From: Desulfamplus sp.
GTDB taxonomy: Bacteria; Desulfobacterota; Desulfobacteria; Desulfobacterales; Desulfobacteraceae
Reading direction: 5' to 3'
Length of the DNA stretch: 64,000 bases
NCBI GenBank assembly: GCA_015232555.1
Contig: JADFZJ010000008.1
Coordinates: forward strand, 23,901 to 87,900
Shown here in pieces: positions 56,296 through 64,000 of the stretch. Position numbers and translations under genes: made by a program. The first letter of the stretch is position 1. Each line of letters begins with the position of its first letter. The notes below the pieces were generated by a model, which was given only the letters and a program-made list of their open reading frames with translations, did not search any database and was not told where the DNA came from.

Positions 56296-57600
56296 ATGCA
56301 GATATTTACATATCCCTCTGAATCAGGAGAGAAGCGGGTAAATCAGATCATTCAGAGAGGACTGGGCTTTTCATCAGACGATTATAAACAGGTTACAGCA
56401 TATATTGAAGATGTTAAAAACCGTGGAGACAGGGCAGTTGTAGAATATACAAACAAGTTTGACTCCAAATCTGTCACAGAAGCCAATTTGCAGGTTACCC
56501 CTGAAGAGTTTGAATTTGCAGCAACACAGGTTGATGCCCCCTTTTTAAAAGCTCTTGATCGGGCACTCTCACAGTTGACAAGATTCCATGAGAGACAGAG
56601 ACAAAATTCATGGATAGATAACCCGCGTGACGGAGTTATGGTTGGTCAGCTTGTAAGAGCTGTAGATGCTGCCGGAATTTATGCACCCGGGGCAAAAGGC
56701 GGTAAAACCCCTTTAGTTTCATCAGTTCTTATGGGTGCTATTCCTGCAAAGGTGGCTGGCGTTGCATCTATATCCCTTATGACTCCTCCAATGAGTGACG
56801 GCACAATCAATCCATATATGTTAGTTGCAGCCAAAACAGTCGGGATTGATAGAGTGTTTAAAGCTGGAAGTGCTTGGGCAATTGCTGCTTTGGCTTATGG
56901 CACAGCACAGATTCCAAAGGTTGATGTTATTGTAGGACCTGGTAACCTTTACGTTACACTTGCAAAAAAAATAGTATCTGGAACAGTTGGAATTGATATG
57001 ATTGCAGGTCCAAGTGAGATTCTTGTAATTGCAGATAAAGATGCAAACCCAAAATTTCTTGCAGCAGACCTCTTATCTCAGGCAGAGCATGATACTATGG
57101 CATCTGCGGTTTTAGTTACAGACTCAAATGATCTTGCAGTTGCTACAGCAAAAGAGGTTGAATCCCAGCTTGAACTTCTGCCCAGAAAAGATATTGCAGC
57201 CAAATCTATCAACGATTTTGGCTCAATCATGGTTGTTCCTGATATTGACACTGCCGTAGCTCTATCTAACCGCCTTGCTCCAGAACATTTAGAGTTAGTT
57301 GTAAAAGAGCCGTTCCAATATATCGGGCAGATAAGAAATGCAGGTGCACTCTTTATTGGTCCCTACACCCCTGAACCTGTTGGAGATTACATTGCAGGAC
57401 CAAATCATGTTCTGCCAACTGCTGGAACTGCCCGCTTTTCATCAGCACTTTCAGTTGACCACTTTATCAAAAAGACCAGCCTTATCAACTACTCAAAGGC
57501 TGCTTTTGAAAAAGAGGCAGATGATATCTTAACTCTTGCTGGTATTGAGGGGCTTGGTGCTCATGGAAATTCTATAAGGGTTAGAAGAATAACTGATTGA
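56296..57600 (+). CDS. hisD: Histidinol dehydrogenase
   Basis: 434-residue NAD-dependent zinc enzyme converting L-histidinol to L-histidine, the last steps of the pathway. Conserved: AGIYAPGAKGGKTPLVSSVL, VDVIVGPGNLYVTLAKKIVS, IDMIAGPSEILVIAD and DLLSQAEHDTMASAVLVT, which carries zinc and catalytic residues. APEHLELVV and GPNHVLPTAGTARF complete the site. Length normal. AAAGGA lies before the ATG within the preceding gene, so it is coupled to the REC-GGDEF gene. No other his gene is near. Confidence 0.97.
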   Translation: MQIFTYPSESGEKRVNQIIQRGLGFSSDDYKQVTAYIEDVKNRGDRAVVEYTNKFDSKSVTEANLQVTPEEFEFAATQVDAPFLKALDRALSQLTRFHERQRQNSWIDNPRDGVMVGQLVRAVDAAGIYAPGAKGGKTPLVSSVLMGAIPAKVAGVASISLMTPPMSDGTINPYMLVAAKTVGIDRVFKAGSAWAIAALAYGTAQIPKVDVIVGPGNLYVTLAKKIVSGTVGIDMIAGPSEILVIADKDANPKFLAADLLSQAEHDTMASAVLVTDSNDLAVATAKEVESQLELLPRKDIAAKSINDFGSIMVVPDIDTAVALSNRLAPEHLELVVKEPFQYIGQIRNAGALFIGPYTPEPVGDYIAGPNHVLPTAGTARFSSALSVDHFIKKTSLINYSKAAFEKEADDILTLAGIEGLGAHGNSIRVRRITD

Positions 57601-57684
57601 TTAGATTTGATTTTGTTTGATTGAATTTGATTCGATTTGTTTGATTGATTTCAGCTTAAATTTTTAGATTTAAATAAGACTGTA

Positions 57685-57706
57685 GAGACGCACGGCTGTG
57701 CGTCTC
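57685..57706. terminator. Stem-loop terminator between hisD and Cys-rich gene
   Basis: GAGACGCAC and GTGCGTCTC pair perfectly (9 bp) around GGCT. An alternative outer pairing GTAGAG (57682) with CTCTAC (57712) reaches the stop codon of the convergent minus-strand gene. Related arms occur at 43197-43226. The stretch 57601-57650 upstream is a TTTGATT-rich simple repeat. Confidence 0.65.
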
Positions 57707-57713
57707 CTCCTCT

Positions 57714-57926
57714 CTACTGATTACAGTAAGAATTTGGCTCAGTGCAATCAGGGCAGTCCCAAGTAATTCCGTTGCAGGTCATTCCCCATTGGTTCTCATA
57801 CATACATGTCTGGCATATTGAAAATCCACACTTGCAGTTCCAACAAAATGAAGCTTCTTTACCGCAGCAGTGACAGATTTTAACTCTTTTATTCCTTCTT
57901 ATCTCTTTTCTTTCGTTTGCATTCAT
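57714..57926 (-). CDS. Small Cys-rich (zinc-ribbon-like) protein
   Basis: 70 residues with 12 cysteines: CHCCGKEASFCWNCKCGFSI, then CQTC, MTCNG, WDCPDC and a final Cys. Pairs of CxxC suggest two zinc sites or a compact metal-binding ribbon. The N-terminus is basic (NANERKEIRRNKRVK), as in nucleic-acid-binding ribbons. AAAGGAG lies 9 nt before the ATG, supporting expression. I do not recognise a named family; partner unknown. Confidence 0.72.
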   Translation of the reverse strand: MNANERKEIRRNKRVKICHCCGKEASFCWNCKCGFSICQTCMYENQWGMTCNGITWDCPDCTEPNSYCNQ

Positions 57927-58146
57927 ATAATTATACTCCTTTTTAATTTTTTTAACTGCTCGACACAGAATGGTGTGTTTGGATACAGTGAATATAAAGA
58001 ATTTGATTAATGAAGTCCAATTCTATGGTATAGTAACAAATTCAATAATAGCTAAAAACATAATCAGACTCTATTCTGATTGTTTAGTTAATATTTCTCA
58101 AAAAAAACAAGCATAACAAATAAAAATAGTTATAAGGAGCAAGGTA

Positions 58147-58365
58147 ATGGAACATGCAATAATTACAAAGGGAAGATTAGAATCATCAAGAATGATATTA
58201 CTTGACGAAGATATTCCTTATATAGAGGACTCTTTTCAAGTGATAATAATAAAAAAGGAAAAGAAAAAGAGAGTTAAAAGAAAAGCTGGAACTCTTAAAA
58301 ATATGATACATATGAGTAGCGATTTTGACGAACCTCTTGAAGATTTTAAGGAGTATATGGAATGA
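58147..58365 (+). CDS. Antitoxin of PIN-toxin module (DUF2281-like)
   Basis: 72 residues. ATG with AAGGAG upstream. The C-terminal block GTLKNMIHMSSDFDEPLEDF matches the DUF2281 antitoxin consensus, in which an IHMSDDFDEPLxDF segment wraps the PIN toxin. The N-terminus (AIITKGRLESSRMILLDEDI) forms a small beta domain that may dimerise. It overlaps the toxin gene by 4 bp (ATGA), the usual antitoxin-first order. DNA-binding autoregulation is likely by analogy. Confidence 0.8.
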   Translation: MEHAIITKGRLESSRMILLDEDIPYIEDSFQVIIIKKEKKKRVKRKAGTLKNMIHMSSDFDEPLEDFKEYME

Positions 58366-58745
58366 ATCTACTTATTGATACACATACATTACTCTGGCTC
58401 TTCAGCAATGATGACAGGTTATCGCAAAAAGCGTTAATTGCGATTGAGAATCCAAACAATAATATTTTTGTAAGTATAGCGGCTTTCTGGGAAATTGCCA
58501 TAAAGCTGAGTTTATTTAAACTTGTTCTTGATATACCTTTTGAAAGACTGTTTTCAGAATCTGACAAAATGGACATAAAAATATTGAATATCAACAAGCA
58601 ACACTTATTGTGTTTAAAAGAGCTTCCCTTTATTCATAGAGACCCGTTTGACAGAATCATTATATCTCAGTCAATTGTTGAAGATTATACTCTCGTATCT
58701 GTTGATAGGATTTTTAATCAATATAAGATTAAAATCCTTTGGTAG
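58362..58745 (+). CDS. PIN-domain toxin (VapC-like ribonuclease)
   Basis: 127 residues. Acidic active-site residues of the PIN fold are all present: Asp6 in LLIDTHTLLW, Glu in FWEIAIKLSL, Asp in HRDPFDRII, and Asp in VSVDRIF. This is the COG3744-type PIN group, probably an Mg-dependent endoribonuclease that inhibits translation when free of its antitoxin. Translationally coupled to the antitoxin. A small TA module just upstream of polA, with no other mobile genes adjoining. Confidence 0.88.
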   Translation: MNLLIDTHTLLWLFSNDDRLSQKALIAIENPNNNIFVSIAAFWEIAIKLSLFKLVLDIPFERLFSESDKMDIKILNINKQHLLCLKELPFIHRDPFDRIIISQSIVEDYTLVSVDRIFNQYKIKILW

Positions 58746-58790
58746 CTTCAAATTTCTTTTTTCCAATCAAATTTTCGGAGCCTTTCTAAT

Positions 58791-61700
58791 ATGACAAAAA
58801 TTCAGATTTATCTTATTGATGGAAGTGCCTATCTCTACCGTGCATTTCACGCTATCCCCCATCTTTCAACATCAAAGGGCGTGCCGACTAACGCTGCATT
58901 TGGCGTAACCACAATGCTTTTAAAACTTATGAAAGAGCGTGAACCTGATTATGCAGCTATATTTTTTGATGTTAAAGGAGCGACTTTCCGCCATAAGATG
59001 TACGCTGATTACAAGGCTAACCGTGCAGCTATGCCAGACGAGCTTATTGAGCAGATTCCTATTATTAAGGAGATAATAAGAGCATTAAATATCCCGATTG
59101 TAGAAAAAGAGGGTTTTGAGGCAGATGATCTTATCGGCACATACGCTCGAATAGCTCAAGAAAACGGCTTCAGTGTTGTTATGGTTACAGGCGATAAAGA
59201 CTTTATGCAGCTTGTAACTGATGATTGCGTGATATGGGATCCAATGAAAGACAAACTCGTTGATAAAGAGGCTATAAAAAATGAGTTTGATATTGCCCCT
59301 GAGCAGGTAATTGATATGCTTGGGCTTGCAGGAGACACATCAGATAACATTCCAGGAGTTCCGGGAGTAGGTCCTAAAACCGCACTAAAACTTATTGCTG
59401 AGTTTGGCTCTATACAGGCAATATATGACAATATAGAGAAGCTCAAATCGAAAAAATCTCTTTACAGCAAACTGATTGAAAATAGAAAACAGGCGTTTTT
59501 AAGCTATAAACTTGTAACTATTGACAAGTTTGTGGATACTAATCTAATTTCTGATGCTGATAATATTGAAAATAGAGACTTCTCTGTCCCTCCTACTGAT
59601 AAGGAAAAGAGTTATGGAGTAGAAGAGGTTGAGAAATTCAAACTTCAGCCTTACGACAACTACAAACTTACAGAGCTTTTTAAAACTCTTGAGTTCAGAA
59701 AACTTTATCAGGAGTTTTTTCAAGCTCCAGTCCGAAAAGAGAACGAAAAAGTTGAAAAAACTTATATCTGTCTTAGAGATATCAAAGATGTCGAGAGCCT
59801 CACTCAAGAGATAGAGAGATTTGTTCGAGGGATAGACAGCCTTTTGCCCGCTAACCAGCCTTCTGACAATAACGATTTTATTAATAATGATTCTATAAAA
59901 TCTTACAGATGCGTTGCCGTTGACACAGAGACCACATCCGTAAATCCAATGTTGGCAGAACTTGTGGGCATTTCAATCTCGTTTAAACCCCATCACGCTT
60001 TTTATATTCCAGTGGGTCATGTTGAGCCAAAGAGCAGTTCTAATGCGGAAGAGCTGTTTGTTGAGCAAAAGAGAAAAGATACGACAAAATTAACAGCAGT
60101 TGTACAGCCGGATAAAGCTGCTGTTTTGAGTATCCTAAAGCCTCTGCTTGAAAACCCATTAATTGAAAAAGTGGGACAGAATATAAAGTATGACTATATC
60201 GTGCTTGCAAGAAACGGAATCTATATGCAGGGCATGGCTTTTGACACAATGATAGCCTCATATCTGCTCAATCCATCAGGCAGGGGTCATGGATTGGATC
60301 AGATTGCACTTGATCTGCTTGGACACAAAAACATCACATATAAAGAGGTATCATCACAGGTAAACAATTTTAGCGAGGTATCAATTGATAAAGCTACAGA
60401 TTATGCTTGCGAAGATGCTGATATCACCCTTCTTGCTCACGATATTCTAAGAAACAAGATTGAGGAGAATAATCTTGAAGAGCTGATGCAGACCATTGAG
60501 ATGCCTCTGATTCCAGTGCTTGCAACTATGGAGATGAACGGAATAAAAGTGAATAGAGAAAAACTTAGAACTCTATCAAAGAGATTTGAGCAAGAACTTC
60601 AACAGATTGAACAGAAGATATTTGCAATTGCAGGCGAAAAATTCAATATAAACTCCTCTCAGCAGCTTGGACATATTCTATTTGAACGGCTAAATCTGCC
60701 TGTTCAGAAAAAAACCAAAAAGAAGACTGGCTATTCAACCGATATTGCCGTGCTTACAGATCTTGCAAACCAGCATGAACTGCCTGCAATGGTTTTACGA
60801 TACCGCTCTCTTGGAAAGCTTAAATCTACATACACAGATGCCTTGCAAGAGCTTATTCATCCTGAGACAGGACGTATCCACACATCATTTAATCAGGCAG
60901 TAACAGCAACTGGACGCTTGAGCAGCTCTGATCCAAATCTTCAAAATATCCCAATCAGAACCGAGGAGGGCAGACAGATCAGAGAGGCATTTATACCTGA
61001 AAAAAGGTACAAACTTGTATCTGCTGACTACTCCCAAATTGAGCTTCGTATTCTTGCCCATTTTGCTGACGATAAAATATTAATTGAAGCCTTTCAAAAT
61101 GACGAAGATATCCACGCAAGAACTGCTGCTGAAGTGTTTCAGGCAATGCCGGAATTTATTGATGCGGAGTTAAGGCGGCAGGCTAAGGCGATCAATTTTG
61201 GAATTGTTTACGGAATGGGGGCATTTAAATTGTCAAACGAGCTTTCCATCAGCAGACGAATGGCTCAAACCTATATTGATAACTACTTTGCAAGATATTC
61301 AGGTGTTAAGCGGTATATTGACAGCACAATTGAGCAGGCAAAGGAGACTGGAGAGGTTACTACGCTTCTTGGCAGAAAACGGCGGCTTGATGATATTCAC
61401 TCATCAAATGCAAATGTAAGAGGGCTTGCTGAAAGAATGGCAATTAATACGCCGATTCAAGGCAGTGCAGCAGATATTATTAAACTTGCAATGATTAAAA
61501 TGGATAAGGCACTAAAAGAGGCAGTTATCATTGATAATGAAGCTGGTGGTGGTGAAATCGTGAATTTAGAAGAAGGTGGTAGAAATAAAGGCATAAACGC
61601 GGAAAGATATGGCAGAAAAATGAGATCAAGAATGCTTCTATCTGTCCATGATGAGATTCTTTTTGAAGTGCCAGAAGATGAGTTGGAACAGCTAAAATCC

Positions 61701-61811
61701 CTTGCACAGCAGGTGATGGAAGGGATAAGAGTTATTGATGGGGTTGTTGAACTCAAAGTTCCCCTTAAGGTCAACATAGATGCAGGAGATAACTGGGCAG
61801 AGGCACATTAA
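58791..61811 (+). CDS. polA: DNA polymerase I
   Basis: 1,006 residues against about 930 in E. coli. 5'-nuclease domain (1-290): DGSAYLYRAFHAIPHLSTSK, GFEADDLIGTYA and GDTSDNIPGVPGVGPKTA. Proofreading exonuclease intact: DTETTSVNPML, GQNIKYDYIVLARNG and YACEDADITLL. Polymerase: TGRLSSSDPNLQNIPIRTEE, SADYSQIELRILAH, RRQAKAINFGIVYGMG and LLSVHDEILFEVP. About 35 extra Gly/Glu-rich residues (EAGGGEIVNLEEGGRNKG) sit between the last helix and motif C near residue 915. GGAG lies 11 nt before the ATG. Confidence 0.97.
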   Translation: MTKIQIYLIDGSAYLYRAFHAIPHLSTSKGVPTNAAFGVTTMLLKLMKEREPDYAAIFFDVKGATFRHKMYADYKANRAAMPDELIEQIPIIKEIIRALNIPIVEKEGFEADDLIGTYARIAQENGFSVVMVTGDKDFMQLVTDDCVIWDPMKDKLVDKEAIKNEFDIAPEQVIDMLGLAGDTSDNIPGVPGVGPKTALKLIAEFGSIQAIYDNIEKLKSKKSLYSKLIENRKQAFLSYKLVTIDKFVDTNLISDADNIENRDFSVPPTDKEKSYGVEEVEKFKLQPYDNYKLTELFKTLEFRKLYQEFFQAPVRKENEKVEKTYICLRDIKDVESLTQEIERFVRGIDSLLPANQPSDNNDFINNDSIKSYRCVAVDTETTSVNPMLAELVGISISFKPHHAFYIPVGHVEPKSSSNAEELFVEQKRKDTTKLTAVVQPDKAAVLSILKPLLENPLIEKVGQNIKYDYIVLARNGIYMQGMAFDTMIASYLLNPSGRGHGLDQIALDLLGHKNITYKEVSSQVNNFSEVSIDKATDYACEDADITLLAHDILRNKIEENNLEELMQTIEMPLIPVLATMEMNGIKVNREKLRTLSKRFEQELQQIEQKIFAIAGEKFNINSSQQLGHILFERLNLPVQKKTKKKTGYSTDIAVLTDLANQHELPAMVLRYRSLGKLKSTYTDALQELIHPETGRIHTSFNQAVTATGRLSSSDPNLQNIPIRTEEGRQIREAFIPEKRYKLVSADYSQIELRILAHFADDKILIEAFQNDEDIHARTAAEVFQAMPEFIDAELRRQAKAINFGIVYGMGAFKLSNELSISRRMAQTYIDNYFARYSGVKRYIDSTIEQAKETGEVTTLLGRKRRLDDIHSSNANVRGLAERMAINTPIQGSAADIIKLAMIKMDKALKEAVIIDNEAGGGEIVNLEEGGRNKGINAERYGRKMRSRMLLSVHDEILFEVPEDELEQLKSLAQQVMEGIRVIDGVVELKVPLKVNIDAGDNWAEAH

Positions 61812-61879
61812 TGGATACTCTTTTCCCAAGATTTCAATTATCAGAGCTAACGATTAATTATAAAAAATATCTTTTGCTA

Positions 61880-62065
61880 CTATTTTTTATCACTGCCCTG
61901 AACAGTTTGGGTATCAGTCTCGTGTGCTTTGACAGTTTCATTGATGGTTGCGTAGATATCCTTGAAAGATTCATGGATACTTGACGGTGAGAGCCGTCCC
62001 ATTTCAATGAACTTGACCACAATCTCTTTTGTTGCTTTGAGTATGTTTTCGTCTATAGTTTTCAT
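61880..62065 (-). CDS. Small conserved-looking hypothetical protein
   Basis: 61 residues, mostly helical: NILKATKEIVVKFIEMGRLS, then PSSIHESFKDIYATINETV. The pattern of a helix, a Gly-Arg-Leu-Ser-Pro turn and a second helix resembles the small N-terminal segment of MucR-type or related two-helix proteins, though no zinc finger follows. The polar tail is probably disordered. No strong ribosome-binding site. Convergent with polA. Function unknown. Confidence 0.5.
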   Translation of the reverse strand: MKTIDENILKATKEIVVKFIEMGRLSPSSIHESFKDIYATINETVKAHETDTQTVQGSDKK

Positions 62066-62095
62066 AATTAAAAGTTCATATCAGAGAATATCTTT

Positions 62096-62218
62096 ATGGT
62101 CAACAACAGAACAAAAAAAGCAGCAATTCTAAATTTGGATAACCCGTCAATTGTTGATGAAATTGTTGACGGTGAATATCAACGTCTTTACTCAATTAAT
62201 GAATGGATAAATGGCTAA
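62096..62218 (+). CDS. Possible 40-residue protein overlapping the flippase-like gene
   Basis: Frame MVNNRTKKAAILNLDNPSIV, then DEIVDGEYQRLYSINEWING-stop. Its last 8 bp overlap the start of the membrane gene at 62211, as in coupled genes. Ribosome-binding site weak (GAGAATATCTTT). Composition is normal for a protein, and no family is recognised. It may be a leader or a chance frame. Confidence 0.35.
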   Translation: MVNNRTKKAAILNLDNPSIVDEIVDGEYQRLYSINEWING

Positions 62219-63290
62219 ACGAATAATCTTATTTTTTATCGGACTTTGTATATCAGGGATATGCCTGTTTTTAGCATTCAAAAATGTCCCTTTTAACGAT
62301 TTAATTCAATCATTCTCACATATAAACTATCTATATATTTCATTATCCATTGCTCTTGTGATGTTGAGCTTTGTGCTAAGAGCTATCAGATGGAAAATTT
62401 TGATGAGTAACAAAGTAGATTTTTATTCTTGTTTTCATATTATGATGACAGGATTTATGCTTAACTGTATTATGCCTGCAAGAGCTGGTGAGATTTCAAG
62501 ACCAGTATTAATTGATAGAAGAGGCAGAATAGATTTTTCAGAGGCAGTAGCATCTGTTGCTGTTGAAAGGCTTTTTGATGTTATTGTGCTGTTATCTCTA
62601 TTTATCCTGATTTATTATCAAATAACAATTCCAGAGACTCTTGCTTATGATTTTGGGCAATACATATTAAACAAATCTCTTCTCGAAGATTTTGTCTCTG
62701 GAGTAACTAAATTATTTATGATTTTGTTTGCAGGCATACTGATAATGGCTATTGATAAAACAAGAGAACTTTTGCTTAAATTTCTGAATGTGTTTGAAAG
62801 TAAACTTTATAGAGTTGCACAACTTTCGTCTTTTACTCAGAAATATATCAGTCTATTTTGTAAAATAACAACAAATCCATTAAAAAGTTTCATAAACGGC
62901 TTTTCGTCTGGAATAAGCATAATCAAAAGTGTATATATTTTTTTTAAAGTCATCATTATTTCATCAGCAATATGGCTTATTCAAGGCATCTCATATTTTG
63001 TCGTATCAAAAGCATTTATAGGATTTGAGCTTGGTATTATTGAAATATTCTTTGTTATGCTGGTAATATGTTTCTTTATCGCGATTCCTTCTGTTCCAGG
63101 GTTTTGGGGTGTTTGGGAGGCTGGAGGAATTTTTGCAATGATGGTTTTTGGAATATCAAAAGCAGATGCTGCGAGCTATAATCTTATCAACCACGTAGTT
63201 CAGATATTTCCCGTTATTATTACAGGACTATTTTCAGCTTGGAGGATAGGACTAAATAAGAAAAAATCGTGCGGGGTAGAATTGAATTAA
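62211..63290 (+). CDS. Flippase-like membrane protein (UPF0104/LPG-synthase TM domain)
   Basis: 359-residue polytopic membrane protein with about 8 helices, related to the membrane half of lysylphosphatidylglycerol synthases and the AglD/YbhN group. Conserved: MLSFVLRAIRWKIL, FMLNCIMPARAGEISRPVLI, AVASVAVERLFDVIVLLSLF and IPSVPGFWGVWEAGGIFAMM. Members are thought to move lipid-linked intermediates or act in lipid modification. A family-2 glycosyltransferase frame follows after 26 bp but is truncated, so the pair may once have glycosylated a lipid. No catalytic synthase domain present. Confidence 0.85.
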   Translation: MAKRIILFFIGLCISGICLFLAFKNVPFNDLIQSFSHINYLYISLSIALVMLSFVLRAIRWKILMSNKVDFYSCFHIMMTGFMLNCIMPARAGEISRPVLIDRRGRIDFSEAVASVAVERLFDVIVLLSLFILIYYQITIPETLAYDFGQYILNKSLLEDFVSGVTKLFMILFAGILIMAIDKTRELLLKFLNVFESKLYRVAQLSSFTQKYISLFCKITTNPLKSFINGFSSGISIIKSVYIFFKVIIISSAIWLIQGISYFVVSKAFIGFELGIIEIFFVMLVICFFIAIPSVPGFWGVWEAGGIFAMMVFGISKADAASYNLINHVVQIFPVIITGLFSAWRIGLNKKKSCGVELN

Positions 63291-63316
63291 GTGCTGTTAA
63301 AAATTAGGATAATAGT

Positions 63317-63550
63317 ATGTATAAAGATAAAAAAATAATTGTAGTGATGCCTGCCTATAATGCAGAAAAGACTCTATTAATGACTCATAAAGAGATTCTT
63401 GAGCAGGGAATCGTTGATCTTATTATTGTCGTTGATGATGCCAGCCAAGATAAAACAGTAGAAATTGCAAGAAATCTTGAAAAAACAGTTCTTTTCAAAC
63501 ACCAAGTCAATTTAGGCTATGGCGGTATTTTTTTCTCATCCTGTTTTTAA
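63317..63550 (+). pseudogene. Truncated family-2 glycosyltransferase (DPM-like)
   Basis: 77 codons remain of an enzyme normally 230 residues or more. The N-terminal fold is clear: IIVVMPAYNAEKTLLMTHKE, LIIVVDDASQDKTVEIARN (the nucleotide-binding DD) and HQVNLGYGG. After NLGYGG, near 63525, homology stops abruptly and the frame runs through T-rich DNA (IFFSSCF) to a stop. The missing part includes the catalytic DADGQH-type motif, so it cannot be active. The break is followed by an antitoxin gene and a MITE end, consistent with an insertion/deletion event. Confidence 0.78.
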
Positions 63551-63590
63551 ATCGTAAGACTATCTTAAAAGAAATAAGAGAGGATTTTAT

Positions 63591-63881
63591 ATGGAAACGA
63601 AAACTGAGCGGATTTCAGCCCGCATAACTCATAGTGTATATAGCACATTATCGGAAGCATCTCAAATTCTTGGGGCATCTTTAAATCATTTTATAGTGCA
63701 GGCTGCTGTTGAAAAAGCACTTGCCATAATAGAAAGTGAACGCAAAATTAGATTAAGCAGAGCCTCTGCTGAACATATATGTCAATTGATGGAAAACCCG
63801 CCAAAGCCAAAGTCCAGAATGGTTGAATCCATTAAGGCTTACAAAAAGGACTTATTTTTTTACCAATCCAGACCTTATTGA
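63591..63881 (+). CDS. DUF1778-type antitoxin without adjacent toxin
   Basis: 96 residues. ERISARITHSVYSTLSEAS and LGASLNHFIVQAAVEKALAI form the ribbon-helix-helix-like DNA-binding half of DUF1778 (TacA-type) antitoxins. LSRASAEHICQLMENPPKPK is the neutralising C-terminal segment. GAGG lies 7 nt before the ATG. The usual GNAT toxin gene is not found in the remaining 119 bp. The last 10 codons follow a T-run, and a shift there would give a different ending (FTNPDLIESWNA), so a frameshift is possible. Confidence 0.75.
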   Translation: METKTERISARITHSVYSTLSEASQILGASLNHFIVQAAVEKALAIIESERKIRLSRASAEHICQLMENPPKPKSRMVESIKAYKKDLFFYQSRPY

Positions 63882-63935
63882 ATCATGGAATGCCTGATGT
63901 ATAACGTATTTATTTAACTATTAATTTCTTATTCA

Positions 63936-63969
63936 TTTTACATGTTACATATAATTTTTAAACAGGCTC
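63936..63969. repeat. Solo copy of the MITE right end
   Basis: 34 bp match 41870-41903 with one mismatch and end in the same inverted repeat (AATTTTTAAACAGGCTC), again followed by TAA. The matching left end (GAGCCTGTTT) is not present upstream in the window. It is therefore a truncated copy, or the end of a differently built element. Confidence 0.72.
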
Positions 63970-64000
63970 TAAGAATAATAACTGCGAAAGTTTAGTTTTT

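Noticed and set aside
57601..57655. TTTGATT-rich tract after hisD considered as tandem repeat or CRISPR-like array
   Set aside because: Irregular unit length, no spacers; simple low-complexity sequence.

Overview
The window looks like chromosomal DNA from a low-GC Desulfobacterota bacterium, most likely a sulfate reducer of the Desulfobacterales. This placement is inference. It rests on the many large hybrid histidine kinases, a CoA-transferase fused to a GNAT domain, a PPi-dependent phosphofructokinase, a DUF362 ferredoxin protein, and a tmRNA whose tag reads ADDYNYAVAA. There is no rRNA, CRISPR array, prophage or intact transposase.

Layout. 0.1-5.7 kb (minus): three adjacent kinase/response-regulator genes that look like a multistep phosphorelay operon with no DNA-binding output domain. 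5.9-6.7 kb: a decayed fragment of an AAA-ATPase/nuclease gene, then ssrA (tmRNA). 6.7-17.8 kb (minus): CoA-transferase-GNAT fusion, a tripartite hybrid kinase, an FAD oxidoreductase, an IHF-like protein, an acyl-CoA dehydrogenase and another hybrid kinase. A possible 19-codon gene lies on the plus strand at 13.2 kb. 18.0-28.4 kb: purB, a CheX-like protein, a ProX-like editing protein, a small DMT membrane protein, two tRNA-dihydrouridine synthases flanking an FMN/FeS/FAD oxidoreductase, queF and an acidic helix-turn-helix protein. 28.5-39.6 kb (minus): tgt (reading from the high end), an amino-acid ABC transporter, a diguanylate cyclase, PPi-PFK and an 1,100-residue hybrid kinase. 39.8-46.0 kb: DUF721 protein, methyltransferase, tRNA-Ser, ftsB-like gene, a murJ tail cut by a 215-bp MITE, rpsT (TTG start), lptE and leuS. 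46.3-57.6 kb (plus): the intact AAA-ATPase/nuclease paralogue, an RND efflux pair overlapping tyrA, a DUF362 protein, a REC-GGDEF protein and hisD. 57.7-64 kb: a Cys-rich protein, a DUF2281/PIN toxin-antitoxin pair, polA, small ORFs, a membrane flippase-like gene, a truncated glycosyltransferase, a DUF1778 antitoxin and a second copy of the MITE end.

How the genes fit together. Six large sensor proteins dominate the window, and at least three carry their own receiver and Hpt domains. queF and tgt belong to queuosine tRNA modification, alongside two dihydrouridine synthases. tyrA and hisD are amino-acid biosynthesis genes embedded in otherwise unrelated operons. The mobile DNA is small non-autonomous debris: a palindromic element carried in frame inside a kinase gene, the MITE in murJ, and a solo MITE end beside a broken glycosyltransferase. 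I did not find a clearly new multi-gene system. The strongest leads are the in-frame palindromic repeat, the CoA-transferase with Gln where the family nucleophile is Glu, the MITE family with TAA target duplications, and the 19-codon gene with a strong ribosome-binding site.
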